Source: Paracoccus sp. (in: a-proteobacteria) (GTDB lineage: Bacteria > Pseudomonadota > Alphaproteobacteria > Rhodobacterales > Rhodobacteraceae). From it: a DNA stretch of 36,511 bases. The notes under the pieces were generated by a model. It ran no database searches, had not been told where the DNA came from, and saw nothing but the letters and a program-made list of their open reading frames with translations. The translations under genes and the position numbers were made by a program. Shown piece after piece: positions 11,667 to 20,245 of the stretch. The DNA is taken from the NCBI GenBank assembly GCA_030538425.1, contig JAUNTZ010000027.1:1-36511 (forward strand), in the 5' to 3' direction. Positions within the stretch are counted from its first letter, which is position 1. The number at the start of each line of letters is the position of its first letter.

Positions 11667-12620
11667 ATGGCCGTGACCAAGTCGGACAATCTGCGCGGCG
11701 CGGCCTATTCGCTGATCGGGATGGCGATTTACGCCGCCCATGACGCCATCATCAAGCTGTTGGGCGGCGGCTATCCGCCCCATCAGGTGCTGTTCTTTGC
11801 ATCGCTGATGACGTTCCCCTTTGTCACGGTGATGCTTCTGGGTCAGCGCCGCGCGGGCACGCTGCGCGCCGCAAGCCCGCTTTGGGTCGGCTTGCGCAGC
11901 GCCTGCATCGTTCTGGCCAGCGTCAGCAATTTCTATGCGCTGTCGGTCCTGCCTTTGGCGCAGTTCTATGTGCTGATCTTTACCATGCCGCTGCTGGTCA
12001 CGGTGCTGGCCATCCCGATCCTGGGCGAACGAGTTGGCATCCATCGCTGGCTTGCCGTGGCGATGGGGCTAAGCGGGGTGCTGATCGTGCTGAACCCCAC
12101 AGCCGAGCCGCTCAGCCCCGGCCATATCGCCGCGATGGTAGGCGCCATTCTGGGCGCCGCGGCTTCGGTCATTATCCGCAGGCTTGGCACCTCGGAACGG
12201 GCCGAGACGCTGATTCTCTGGCCGATGATCGGCAATCTGGCCCTGACCGGGGTGATGCTTGGCTTTGACTATCAGCCGATGGCGGCGGTCGATCTGGCGC
12301 TGACGGCGGTGATCGCGCTGTTCGGTCTGGTGGCGGCCTTTCTGATCATCCTGTCCTATCGCGCGGGTGAGGCCGCCGTGGTCGCCCCGATGCAATATTC
12401 GCAAATCCTCTGGGCGAGCTTCTACGGCTGGCTGCTGTTTGGTGAGGGCATCAGCCTGCGCATGGTGATCGGCATCGCGGTGATCATCGCCTCGGGCCTC
12501 TATATCGTGATGCGCGAGAGGCGGATGGGCCACTCCGCCAACCGCCCCGCCATCAACGCCCGCCTGCGCCCCGAGGTGGTGGGTCCGAGAGCCTCGCTGT
12601 TGCAACGCTTGCTGCGGTGA
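11667..12620 (+). CDS. EamA/DMT-family inner-membrane transporter
   Basis: A 317-residue member of the drug/metabolite transporter superfamily with about ten transmembrane helices in two EamA repeats (residues ~8-140 and ~150-285), each rich in small and hydrophobic residues. Family hallmarks include the early AAHDAIIKLLGGG segment and a mid-protein PILGERVGIHRWLAV loop, repeated near the end as WLLFGEGISLRMVIGI. Substrates of this family range from amino acids to nucleotides and drugs. Placement five bases after leuB hints at, but does not prove, export of branched-chain amino acids or related metabolites. Its last codons form the first half of a direct repeat (see 12601-12718). Confidence 0.88.
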   Translation: MAVTKSDNLRGAAYSLIGMAIYAAHDAIIKLLGGGYPPHQVLFFASLMTFPFVTVMLLGQRRAGTLRAASPLWVGLRSACIVLASVSNFYALSVLPLAQFYVLIFTMPLLVTVLAIPILGERVGIHRWLAVAMGLSGVLIVLNPTAEPLSPGHIAAMVGAILGAAASVIIRRLGTSERAETLILWPMIGNLALTGVMLGFDYQPMAAVDLALTAVIALFGLVAAFLIILSYRAGEAAVVAPMQYSQILWASFYGWLLFGEGISLRMVIGIAVIIASGLYIVMRERRMGHSANRPAINARLRPEVVGPRASLLQRLLR

Positions 12621-12718
12621 TCGGCGGCGAGCCTCCGCCTCCGAAGATCATGGCAGCGGCCATGCGCGGCCTGCTGAAGAGGCGGGCGACCGCCTAGCTT
12701 GTGCAACGCTTGCTGCGG
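12601..12718. repeat. 17-bp direct repeat, 101 bp apart, at the 3' end of the EamA gene
   Basis: TGCAACGCTTGCTGCGG occurs at 12601-12617, inside the last codons of the transporter, and again at 12702-12718 downstream. Similar flanks follow (GATC then GCGGCG). The 101-bp period matches arrays A and B elsewhere in the window. The remaining 264-bp gap to the tRNA holds no gene. Confidence 0.8.
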
Positions 12719-12843
12719 AGATCCGCGGCGGACGCTATGGTCAGCAAAACTCACGGCAACGGCCATCCGCCACCTGCGCCGCCGATGGCCCGCCCCACCT
12801 GCCGTTTATTTTACCCCAACAGCAGTTTTCGCCCCCTTCCCCC

Positions 12844-12872
12844 TTGCATTCCCCGCCCCGCCGCGCTACCTC
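12844..12872 (+). promoter_or_regulatory. Possible promoter of tRNA-Pro
   Basis: TTGCAT (12844-12849), a 17-bp spacer and TACCTC (12867-12872) end 12 bases before the tRNA. The arrangement resembles that before tRNA-Ala in this window. Confidence 0.45.
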
Positions 12873-12884
12873 CCCCGCCACGGT

Positions 12885-12961
12885 CGGAGCGTAGCGCAGC
12901 CTGGTAGCGCACCTGCTTCGGGAGCAGGGGGTCGGAGGTTCGAATCCTCTCGCTCCGACCA
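12885..12961 (+). tRNA. tRNA-Pro (anticodon CGG)
   Basis: A complete 77-nt cloverleaf with encoded CCA. The acceptor CGGAGCG pairs with CGCTCCG, giving the C1-G72 pair typical of bacterial proline tRNAs. The anticodon stem CCTGC/GCAGG encloses TTCGGGA (anticodon CGG, reads CCG), and the T loop is TTCGAAT. It decodes a codon heavily used in this GC-rich DNA. Confidence 0.96.
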
Positions 12962-13032
12962 TTTCCCGACATCGAAACACGCCATCACCCGCGAACGCGG
13001 CAAGCAATGCGCTGTCCTACCCCCCAGCCATG

Positions 13033-13060
13033 AAAAAAGGGGCGGTCGCCCGCCCCCTTT
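13033..13060 (-). terminator. Rho-independent terminator of gdhA
   Basis: About 20 bases after the gdhA stop, the minus strand has a GC-rich hairpin (AAAGGGGGCGG, loop GCGA, CCGCCCC with one bulge) ending in six T. The A-tract on the opposite side makes it less effective for the plus-strand tRNA-Pro transcript. Confidence 0.85.
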
Positions 13061-13078
13061 GCCGCTCTTTGGCGTCGC

Positions 13079-14452
<1,374 letters not shown>

Positions 14453-14533
14453 TTAACGGCGACACATATGCGCATTTCCTGGGCAATGAAAAGCACAGAA
14501 CGGTCGCATCGGGCGTCGCGGGCGCAACTTTTG

Positions 14534-15934
14534 TCAGCCGCCGGCGCCCGGGGTGACGCCCAGGGTGTTGTCACGCGCGCCCCAGACCGGAATCTCAAGC
14601 GGCAGCACCCAGTCATTGCTGCGCAGCGCGCGCACTGGCACGGCAGTCAGGTCAACCGACGGGTCGATGAATTGTTGCATCGGGCGCCCGTTCAGCGACT
14701 TCCAGATATCGGCGCGCACGATCACATCGCGATGCCCCGCCGCCTGCCATTCTCGCTCAAGCGCCATCGCGAAGGCATGGATCAGGTCGGGGCGGGTCAG
14801 CATCTTGGAGCTCTGGCGGCGGGTCAGACGCGATTCCGGCTCGATCACCCAAATCTGGCTTTGATCGTCGGGGAGGAGGACGAAGAACACGCCCTCGGCC
14901 TCGCGGTCATAGATCCGCATCCGCCAGCTAAAGCGGTGGCCCTCGCCCGACCAGCGGATCTCGCTGTCGGGGAATATGACGCCGCGGATGGGCAGCACCA
15001 CCTGCACCGCCAGCCAGACCGCCATGCCCGCCAGCAAAATACCGGGCAGCCGGAAGGGCGCGGCACTGGGCGCAGGCATGGGCGGCAGGGTCTCAAACCG
15101 CGACAGCGCCCAGCGCAGCAAGCGCTGCGGCCAGTCGGGTGCGAAAAAGATCGTCGTGGCGGCAATCGTCATCCATGGAAAGATGCCGATGTTGAAATAG
15201 AACGCGTTCGAGACATGGAAGGCGGCATAGATAAAGAACACCCAGACACGCGTGCGCGACCACATCAGCAGCGGCGCGCCCAGCACATGCAGCGCGATCG
15301 TCCCCCAGCTGGCCAGCGGAAAGAACCAGTCATAGGCGAACAGAAACCCGAACGGTCCGGGATCAGCCGCGCCGCGCAGCCAGATCTCCAGCGGTTGACC
15401 GGCCAGCCAGTCGGGCGTCAGTTTCACCAGCCCCGCATAGATCAGCATGATCTCCATCTGCGCGCGCAGCATGAACGGCGCGGCATAGGGGATCGTCTTC
15501 GAGCGCAGACCCGGCCAGATCCGCGCATCCAGCGACAAGGCGCGATGGGCGGGCATGAAGCACAACAGCGCGCCGAACAGGATCACCAGATAAAAATGGT
15601 TCAGATATTCCGCCCGGTCGAGCAGGAAAAAATAGCTGAAAAGCAGGGTCAACGCGACAATCGCGACCCTGTAGAACAGCCCCAGCATGACACAGAAAGC
15701 CGCCAACCCCATCGCGCCCCATGCCAGATAGATCCACGGCTCGGGCAGCGGGCGCAGCCAGCCAAAGCCCGCATAGGGGAACAGGATCTGCGGCTCGACC
15801 CAATAGCGGAACACACGGTCATAGTGGAAAAACCGCCAGCAATCCCAGACCAAGAGCGCACCAAAGGCGATGCGGAACACGGCCAGCGACTGGCTGGAGA
15901 CGGGGTGAGACAGGCGGGCGACAATCGGGTTCAT
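14534..15934 (-). CDS. HTTM-domain (vitamin K-dependent carboxylase-like) membrane protein
   Basis: A 466-residue integral membrane protein of the HTTM/VKG-carboxylase-like family. Bacterial members are widespread, but their reaction is not established. The N-terminal two-thirds carries several transmembrane helices with family-like segments DRAEYLNHFYLVILF, MPAHRALSLDA and YAGLVKLTPDWLAG. The C-terminal soluble part has HRFSWRMRIYDRE and RPDLIHAFAMAL, which resemble the carboxylase-core and lumenal regions. The ATG at 15934 is preferred because the 83 upstream codons run back through the divergent DCC gene. It faces that gene across 57 bp, and the two families are often found together or fused, implying a joint function. 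Confidence 0.85.
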   Translation of the reverse strand: MNPIVARLSHPVSSQSLAVFRIAFGALLVWDCWRFFHYDRVFRYWVEPQILFPYAGFGWLRPLPEPWIYLAWGAMGLAAFCVMLGLFYRVAIVALTLLFSYFFLLDRAEYLNHFYLVILFGALLCFMPAHRALSLDARIWPGLRSKTIPYAAPFMLRAQMEIMLIYAGLVKLTPDWLAGQPLEIWLRGAADPGPFGFLFAYDWFFPLASWGTIALHVLGAPLLMWSRTRVWVFFIYAAFHVSNAFYFNIGIFPWMTIAATTIFFAPDWPQRLLRWALSRFETLPPMPAPSAAPFRLPGILLAGMAVWLAVQVVLPIRGVIFPDSEIRWSGEGHRFSWRMRIYDREAEGVFFVLLPDDQSQIWVIEPESRLTRRQSSKMLTRPDLIHAFAMALEREWQAAGHRDVIVRADIWKSLNGRPMQQFIDPSVDLTAVPVRALRSNDWVLPLEIPVWGARDNTLGVTPGAGG

Positions 15935-15957
15935 GGTGGCGGTGACCTCTGCTATGC

Positions 15958-15989
15958 CGGAATAACGAGCCACCCGCGGCGTTATTCCG
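15958..15989. promoter_or_regulatory. Perfect 10-bp inverted repeat between the HTTM and DCC genes
   Basis: CGGAATAACG (15958-15967) and CGTTATTCCG (15980-15989) are exact inverted copies with a 12-base GC-rich loop. The right arm ends two bases before the DCC ATG, so a hairpin in that mRNA would cover the initiation region, which also has no Shine-Dalgarno. It could instead be a dimeric operator serving both divergent genes. Confidence 0.7.
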
Positions 15990-15991
15990 AT

Positions 15992-16378
15992 ATGAGCCAG
16001 AAAACCGATCTGATCGAGATTGTCTATGACGGCGACTGCCCGTTTTGCGCCGATTTCACCCGCATGGTGGCCCTGCGCCGCGCGGGGCAGGTCGCGCTGA
16101 TCGACGCGCGCGGCGATGATCCGCGCGTGCAGGAGATCGGGGAGAGCTTTGACCTTGACGAAGGAATGCTTGTGCGCCGCCACGGGCAGATCTGGTTCGG
16201 CGCGGATGCGATGGCGCTATTGCTGATGCTGTCGCAGCCCGGCGGACGTTGGGGCGTGGCGAGGTGGCTGTTCGCCTCACCCCGGAGGGCGCGGCTGGCC
16301 TATCCGGTCTTGCGCGCGGGGCGTGGGATCGTGCTGCGACTGCTGGGGCGCGGCAAGATCGGCGACGGGCGCGGGTAG
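15992..16378 (+). CDS. DCC (DUF393) family thiol-disulfide oxidoreductase
   Basis: A 128-residue thioredoxin-fold protein of the DCC family. The N-terminal motif YDGDCPFC gives the redox pair C16 and C19, and the rest follows the family pattern (VALIDARGDD, then GADAMALLLML). The basic, hydrophobic C-terminus (residues ~95-128) could associate with the membrane. No signal peptide is seen. The start at 15992 gives the conserved beginning at normal spacing, and the longer frame antisense to the HTTM gene is spurious. There is no ribosome site: the arm of an inverted repeat occupies that position. Pairing with an HTTM protein is a recurring arrangement, but the redox substrate is unknown. Confidence 0.88.
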   Translation: MSQKTDLIEIVYDGDCPFCADFTRMVALRRAGQVALIDARGDDPRVQEIGESFDLDEGMLVRRHGQIWFGADAMALLLMLSQPGGRWGVARWLFASPRRARLAYPVLRAGRGIVLRLLGRGKIGDGRG

Positions 16379-16469
16379 TTTGCCGGGAAGCGCGGACGGG
16401 GATGCGGGAAGCACGCCACGATGATGCCGAATCGCTGCACGTTCCTGAGTAGGTAGGGGGTGCCGCTTA

Positions 16470-17215
16470 GGCGGATCAGCAGAGGCGCAGCGAACTGACG
16501 GTCTTTGCCAACCATCAAACCAAAAAACCGCGCAGGCTTTCGGATGCGGGGACCTTTGCAATCTGGCTTGGATCAGGGCTGCGCGTTCAGCAGAGCCGCA
16601 TCGAACGGCCAGCCCTCGCCACTCATCACACAAAAACCCCGTGGGTTTTCAGCTGCGGGAACCTTGGGAATCCCACCCGGATAAAAGCAGCGCGTCAAGC
16701 TGAGCCGCGACGAACTGGCAGCCCTTGCCCCGCCCCGCCAAAAAGCACGGCAGGTTTTCGACCGCGCGGCTCTGGCAATGCCTCCCGGATCAGCGCCGCG
16801 CGTTCAGCAGAGCCACCGCGAACTGACAATCTTTGCCGCGCGTCGCACCCAAATAACCCCGTAGGTTTTCGGCTATGAGCCTCCGGCAATCCGGCTCAGA
16901 TCAAAGCATCGAGTTCAGCAGAGCCACGGCAACCAGCCACCCGTCACACCCCAAAACCCCTCAGGCTCTCGGCAGCGTGGCTTTGGCTATGTCACCCGCA
17001 TCAAGTCAGCGCTTTCAGCAGAGCCGCAGCGACCTTCCGGCCTTTGCCACCCGTCACACCGAAAGCCCCGCAGCTTCTCGATTGCGGGACTTAAGCAATG
17101 CGCGTCGGATCAAAGCAATGCGATCAGCAGAGCCACGGCAACCCGACACCCATCACACCCCAACCCCGCAGGCTTTCAACTGCGGCCCCCATCAAGGCAG
17201 CGCGTTCAGCGCCGC
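16470..17215. repeat. Tandem array B: about seven ~108-bp units, each with a terminator-like hairpin
   Basis: The whole convergent gap between the DCC and anti-sigma genes (813 bp) is an imperfect tandem array. The anchor CAGCAGAG(C/G)C begins near 16477, 16588, 16697, 16805, 16916, 17016 and 17125, with spacings of 111, 109, 108, 111, 100 and 109 bp. A truncated copy near 17207 lies inside the last codons of the anti-sigma gene. Units also share CTTTGCCACC, CATCACACC and an inverted repeat CCCGCAG-N8-CTGCGGG next to an A/C tract. On the minus strand this reads as a stem followed by GGTTTT. No credible protein is encoded. From 16379 to about 16470 I see no feature. Confidence 0.88.
16522..16550 (-). 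terminator. Terminator-like hairpin in the last unit of array B
   Basis: In the unit farthest from the anti-sigma gene, the minus strand reads a CCCCGCA stem, a TCCGAAAGCC loop, TGCGCGG (one mismatch) and then TTTTTT. This is the best terminator match of the repeated hairpins; the other units have shorter or interrupted T runs. Confidence 0.5.
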
Positions 17216-17902
17216 GTCCTCATCTGCTTCGGTCAGCGGCTCGCCCATTCCGGTGCTTGCGATATAGGCGTCCAGGCCCTCAATCTCACCCGAGGCGGTG
17301 ACATAGCTGTTGCCGTCAACCGCCACCGGCGCGGAAAAGCGGCCCGTCCAGCCATCGCCATCATGGCAGGCCACGCCGACCTGAATCCGGCCCGGTGTCG
17401 CGGTTTCATATTCGCGGCAGAGCTCACCCTCGCGATTGGTGAATGACGCAATCGCGGTAAAATCATAGCCGCCCAGCTGCTCGGTCTGCCCCGAGGACAC
17501 CCGGCTGAGCGCCGCGCGAAGCTCTGAATGCAGCACCGCCGCTTGCTGAGGCGCGGCCTCTCGGCCCGGCATCGCGACCCAGCCCACCGCGACAACTGCA
17601 AGCGCAAGCGAGGCGGCCAGCGCAAGCGGGCGCCAGTTCATATTCGCCGCAGGTGGCGGGGTGGCGGGGCCAGCCGCTGCACCCTGCCCCGCCGCGCGGA
17701 TCATCGCCGCCAGCGGGTCGTCGGCGCCATCGGCGCGCTCAGCCGCAAAGGCGGTTGCCAGCATCTCACGGCTGCGGCGGAAGCCCGCCACGCGCGCGGC
17801 CAGCTGCGCGTCACCTTCCACCGCCCGCGCAACCTCTTGGGCGCGGGCCTCGTCCAGCTCGCCATCGGCAAAGGCCATCAGGATTTCGTCGCTATATTCC
17901 AT
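17192..17902 (-). CDS. Anti-sigma factor, single-pass membrane protein
   Basis: A predicted anti-sigma factor (236 aa) that would hold the adjacent ECF sigma factor at the membrane. The cytoplasmic N-terminus starts with the typical MEYSDEILMAFADGELDE segment and continues as a helical domain (to residue ~75). It lacks the HxxxCxxC motif of zinc-binding anti-sigma domains. A proline/alanine linker leads to one membrane helix (LALAASLALAVVAVGWVAM, residues ~90-110). The periplasmic part (~110-236) has two cysteines (GELCREYE and GVACHDGDG) that could form a sensing disulfide. It is 47 bp downstream of the sigma gene. Its 3' end (ALNALP) carries a truncated copy of repeat array B. Confidence 0.85.
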   Translation of the reverse strand: MEYSDEILMAFADGELDEARAQEVARAVEGDAQLAARVAGFRRSREMLATAFAAERADGADDPLAAMIRAAGQGAAAGPATPPPAANMNWRPLALAASLALAVVAVGWVAMPGREAAPQQAAVLHSELRAALSRVSSGQTEQLGGYDFTAIASFTNREGELCREYETATPGRIQVGVACHDGDGWTGRFSAPVAVDGNSYVTASGEIEGLDAYIASTGMGEPLTEADEDAALNALP

Positions 17903-17949
17903 GTCATCCGGCTTTTCGGTATCGGTTCCACAGCATTACGCGCGGCATC

Positions 17950-18471
17950 TCAGTTTATTCCCATCTTTTCGCCAAGCGCCAGCCGCGCCCGCGACAGGCG
18001 GCTCATCACCGTGCCTTTGGGGATGCCCAGAATCTCCGCCGTCTCGGCATAGGACAGCTCTTCGACACAGACCAGATGAATCACCTCACGCTGTTCGGCG
18101 GGCAGCGTGGCAATGACCTCGCGCACCTTATCCAGCATCAGCCGCGCCTCAAGCCCTGCTGCGGGGTCGTGGGGCAAAATTTCAGGACTTTCGCTGACAT
18201 CGACGCCGGTGCCCTGGGTCCGCGTGCGGCGGGTCATGTCGATGAACGCGTTGCGCATGATGCGAAACAGCCAGGGCTCCAGCCGGGTTGACGGATCAAA
18301 GGAGGCCTGATTCGCCAGCGCCTTTTCCACGGTGATCTGGGTCAGATCATCGGCCAGATCGGGCCTGCGGCACAGCGACAATGCGAACCGGCGAAGATTC
18401 GGCAAGAGCGCAATCAGCCTGTCGGTAAAGCTCGGTTCCAATTGCCTCAACCCCGTAAAAACTGATGTCAC
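17950..18471 (-). CDS. ECF-family RNA polymerase sigma factor
   Basis: A 173-residue extracytoplasmic-function sigma factor. Region 2 is at residues ~22-90 (LRRFALSLCRRPDLADDLTQ, then PWLFRIMRNAFIDMTRR). Region 4 is at ~115-168 (LPAEQREVIHLVCVEELSYAE with the helix-turn-helix ILGIPKGTVMSRLSRARLAL). The first possible start is GTG at 18471. A TTG ten codons later (18441), giving a protein beginning at EPSF, has a GAGG ribosome-like site and may be the true start. It is co-directional with its anti-sigma gene and divergent from an S8 protease gene. ECF-like promoter elements occur in the intergenic region, suggesting autoregulation. Confidence 0.92.
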   Translation of the reverse strand: MTSVFTGLRQLEPSFTDRLIALLPNLRRFALSLCRRPDLADDLTQITVEKALANQASFDPSTRLEPWLFRIMRNAFIDMTRRTRTQGTGVDVSESPEILPHDPAAGLEARLMLDKVREVIATLPAEQREVIHLVCVEELSYAETAEILGIPKGTVMSRLSRARLALGEKMGIN

Positions 18472-18484
18472 CGCCGATCATTGC

Positions 18485-18511
18485 GGAATATTCTGGGGTG
18501 ACAAGCGTATC
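18485..18511 (+). promoter_or_regulatory. Possible ECF-type promoter of the S8 protease gene
   Basis: GGAATA (18485-18490), a 15-bp spacer and CGTATC (18506-18511) resemble ECF -35/-10 elements (GGAAC-type and CGTC-type). The gene's CGGAGG ribosome site lies at 18531-18536. The spacer is slightly short. Confidence 0.4.
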
Positions 18512-18530
18512 AAGTCCATAAGCTGATTCC
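18502..18530 (-). promoter_or_regulatory. Possible ECF-type promoter of the sigma/anti-sigma genes
   Basis: On the minus strand GGAATC (18530-18525), a 17-bp spacer and CGCTTG (18507-18502) mirror the opposite element. The two overlap, as expected of a compact divergent autoregulated region. The -10 match is weak. Confidence 0.3.
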
Positions 18531-18545
18531 CGGAGGCGCGAGTTC

Positions 18546-19898
18546 ATGCCGAGACCGATCCTGTTGCTGCTGATCGCAGCCCTTGCCCTGACCACCGATC
18601 TGCCGCGCCTTGAGGGCTTCGGCATCAGCGCGGCCTGGGCTGGCGATGATGACGATGATGACGATGGGGGCGCGCGCAATGACGATGATGACGACGCCCC
18701 GGCGGTGATCCGTCGCCGCACCCGGACCCAGCCGCAACGCGCCGCCCCGCGCGCACCGCAGCGCCAGACCCGGCGCGCGCCTGCGCCGCCGCCACCCCCG
18801 CCGCCGGTCCGCGCCAGCAATGAGGTGATCGCCCGCGCGCTGACGCCCGAGGCGCTCATTGCGCTGACCGCGCAGGGCTATGAAAGCCTGCGCAGCGTGA
18901 CCCTGAACAATGGCGATGAGATGCACAGGCTGCGTATCCCCGGCGGCACCACGCCCGAACAGGCCGCAGAGGCACTGCGTCAGGCGGGCGGGGTCGGCAC
19001 GGTCGATTACAACCACTATTATCGCGGCGAACAGGCTGAGGATTGTCAGGGCATCGACTGTCCCGCCCGCGCCATGATCGACTGGCCGAGTGAGCTTGCC
19101 TGCGGCACGCCCCCGCGTGTCGGCATGATCGACACCGGGCTGAACCCCGACCACGCGACCTTTGCCAAGGCCGACCTGACCCTTCACCGGCTGGACAGCG
19201 AGGCGACCGATTCCGGCCTTGTCCATGGCACCGCCGTGGCGGCGCTGCTGGTCGGCGCGGGGGATACGCGCTCACCGGGCTTGATCGGTCACGCGCCGCT
19301 GCTGGCGGTCGATGCGTTTCACCGCAGCCAGAATGACGAACGCGCCGATGCGTTTTCTCTGGTCGAGGCTCTGGACTGGCTGGCCGCGCAGGATGTGCGG
19401 GTGATCAATATGAGCCTTGCCGGACCCGACAACGCGCTGCTGGCCGAGAAGGTCGCGACGATGGAGGATAGCGGCATTCTGGTCGTCGCGGCGGCGGGCA
19501 ATGCCGGGCCGCGCGCCGCCCCCGCCTATCCGGCGGCCTATGACAGCGTGGTCGCGGTGACGGCGGTTGATCGCCGCGGTGAGGTTTACCGCCGCGCCGG
19601 TCGGGGCGCGCATATCGACCTTGCAGCGCCGGGCGTCGATGTCTGGACCGCCGCCTCGATCAGCGGGGCGCGGACCAAGACGGGGACCTCCTTTGCCGCG
19701 CCCTTCGTCACCGCCGCCGCCGCGCTGATCCTGCAAGATGAGCCCGAGCTGACACCCGCCGAGCTGCGCGAGAGGCTTGGTCAGTCGGCTGTAGATCTGG
19801 GCAGCGAGGGCCGTGATGAGATCTTCGGCGCGGGCCTGCTGAGCGTGTCGTCGCCCTGCACCGCGCGCGGCGGGGGGTATTTGCCTGCGGAGCAATGA
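18546..19898 (+). CDS. Exported S8 (subtilisin-like) serine protease
   Basis: A 450-residue subtilase with the full catalytic set: D196 (MIDTGLN), H228 (HGTAVAALL), oxyanion N319 (AAAGNAGP) and S382 (GTSFAAPFV). A signal peptide (residues 1-~32, ending AAWAG) predicts export. Before the protease domain lies a strange low-complexity stretch: two aspartate runs (residues 34-40 and 46-50), an Arg/Gln/Pro/Ala-rich segment, then seven prolines. Residues ~90-160 look like a small prodomain (NEVIARALTPEAL and MHRLRIPGGTTPEQA). A cysteine pair (C167, C172) and C186 precede the domain. The gene has a CGGAGG ribosome site and faces the sigma/anti-sigma genes, so it is a likely target, or an activator that degrades the anti-sigma factor. 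Confidence 0.93.
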   Translation: MPRPILLLLIAALALTTDLPRLEGFGISAAWAGDDDDDDDGGARNDDDDDAPAVIRRRTRTQPQRAAPRAPQRQTRRAPAPPPPPPPVRASNEVIARALTPEALIALTAQGYESLRSVTLNNGDEMHRLRIPGGTTPEQAAEALRQAGGVGTVDYNHYYRGEQAEDCQGIDCPARAMIDWPSELACGTPPRVGMIDTGLNPDHATFAKADLTLHRLDSEATDSGLVHGTAVAALLVGAGDTRSPGLIGHAPLLAVDAFHRSQNDERADAFSLVEALDWLAAQDVRVINMSLAGPDNALLAEKVATMEDSGILVVAAAGNAGPRAAPAYPAAYDSVVAVTAVDRRGEVYRRAGRGAHIDLAAPGVDVWTAASISGARTKTGTSFAAPFVTAAAALILQDEPELTPAELRERLGQSAVDLGSEGRDEIFGAGLLSVSSPCTARGGGYLPAEQ

Positions 19899-20041
19899 AG
19901 AGTGTGGCGTGGTGCAGGCGTGCCGCGCGTTTTTGAGTGGCGAGGCCGTGGTGGCAGGCGTGGAAGGCTGGGACAGAGCAGCTATAGGCTGGCCGCCAAA
20001 CTGCCAAGCCTCTCAGGCAGCCCTTGCTACCGTATCGCCCC

Positions 20042-20245
20042 CTACAACCGACGTGCGGCCTCTCGGACAAGGTCGTCCAGCCCCTCGCCCGAGCCCGCCG
20101 CATAGTCGGTCAGTTGCGCGCGCATCTCGGGCGACCAATAGTCGCGCAGATGCTCGGCCACTCGCCCCGCGCGGTCGGGGTCGTTCTGCGAGCGGAAGAA
20201 AATCGCGATCTGGTTGGCCATGCGGATCATTTTCTCAGGCGACAT
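20042..20245 (-). CDS. fdsD: Formate dehydrogenase delta subunit
   Basis: A 67-residue protein matching FdsD, the small subunit of NAD-dependent molybdenum formate dehydrogenases, needed for stable or active complex in R. capsulatus-type systems. Family parts seen are the N-terminal KMIRMANQIAIFFRSQ and EHLRDYWSPEMRAQL. The ATG at 20245 gives the conserved start. It overlaps the end of fdhD by 11 bp, and an AGGA ribosome site lies within fdhD. A longer upstream extension to 20317 is not family-like. It is the last gene of the operon; the 143 bp beyond it hold no feature that I can support. Confidence 0.93.
   Translation of the reverse strand: MSPEKMIRMANQIAIFFRSQNDPDRAGRVAEHLRDYWSPEMRAQLTDYAAGSGEGLDDLVREAARRL

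Noticed and set aside
14460-14485. ATGCGCAT palindrome upstream of gdhA as an operator
   Set aside because: An 8-bp palindrome of common composition without a second copy or a clear promoter around it is not enough support.
16277-16889. Minus-strand open frames with a recurring SAERAALI pattern
   Set aside because: The periodic peptide is produced by the tandem DNA repeat; spacing varies (100-111 bp) and breaks frame, so no protein is maintained.
16470-17215. CRISPR array
   Set aside because: Units are over 100 bp, diverged along their whole length and lack a constant short repeat with unique spacers; no cas gene is present.
19899-20041. Gene or RNA between the S8 protease and fdsD
   Set aside because: Only short frames without ribosome sites or recognisable content; no convincing terminator either.
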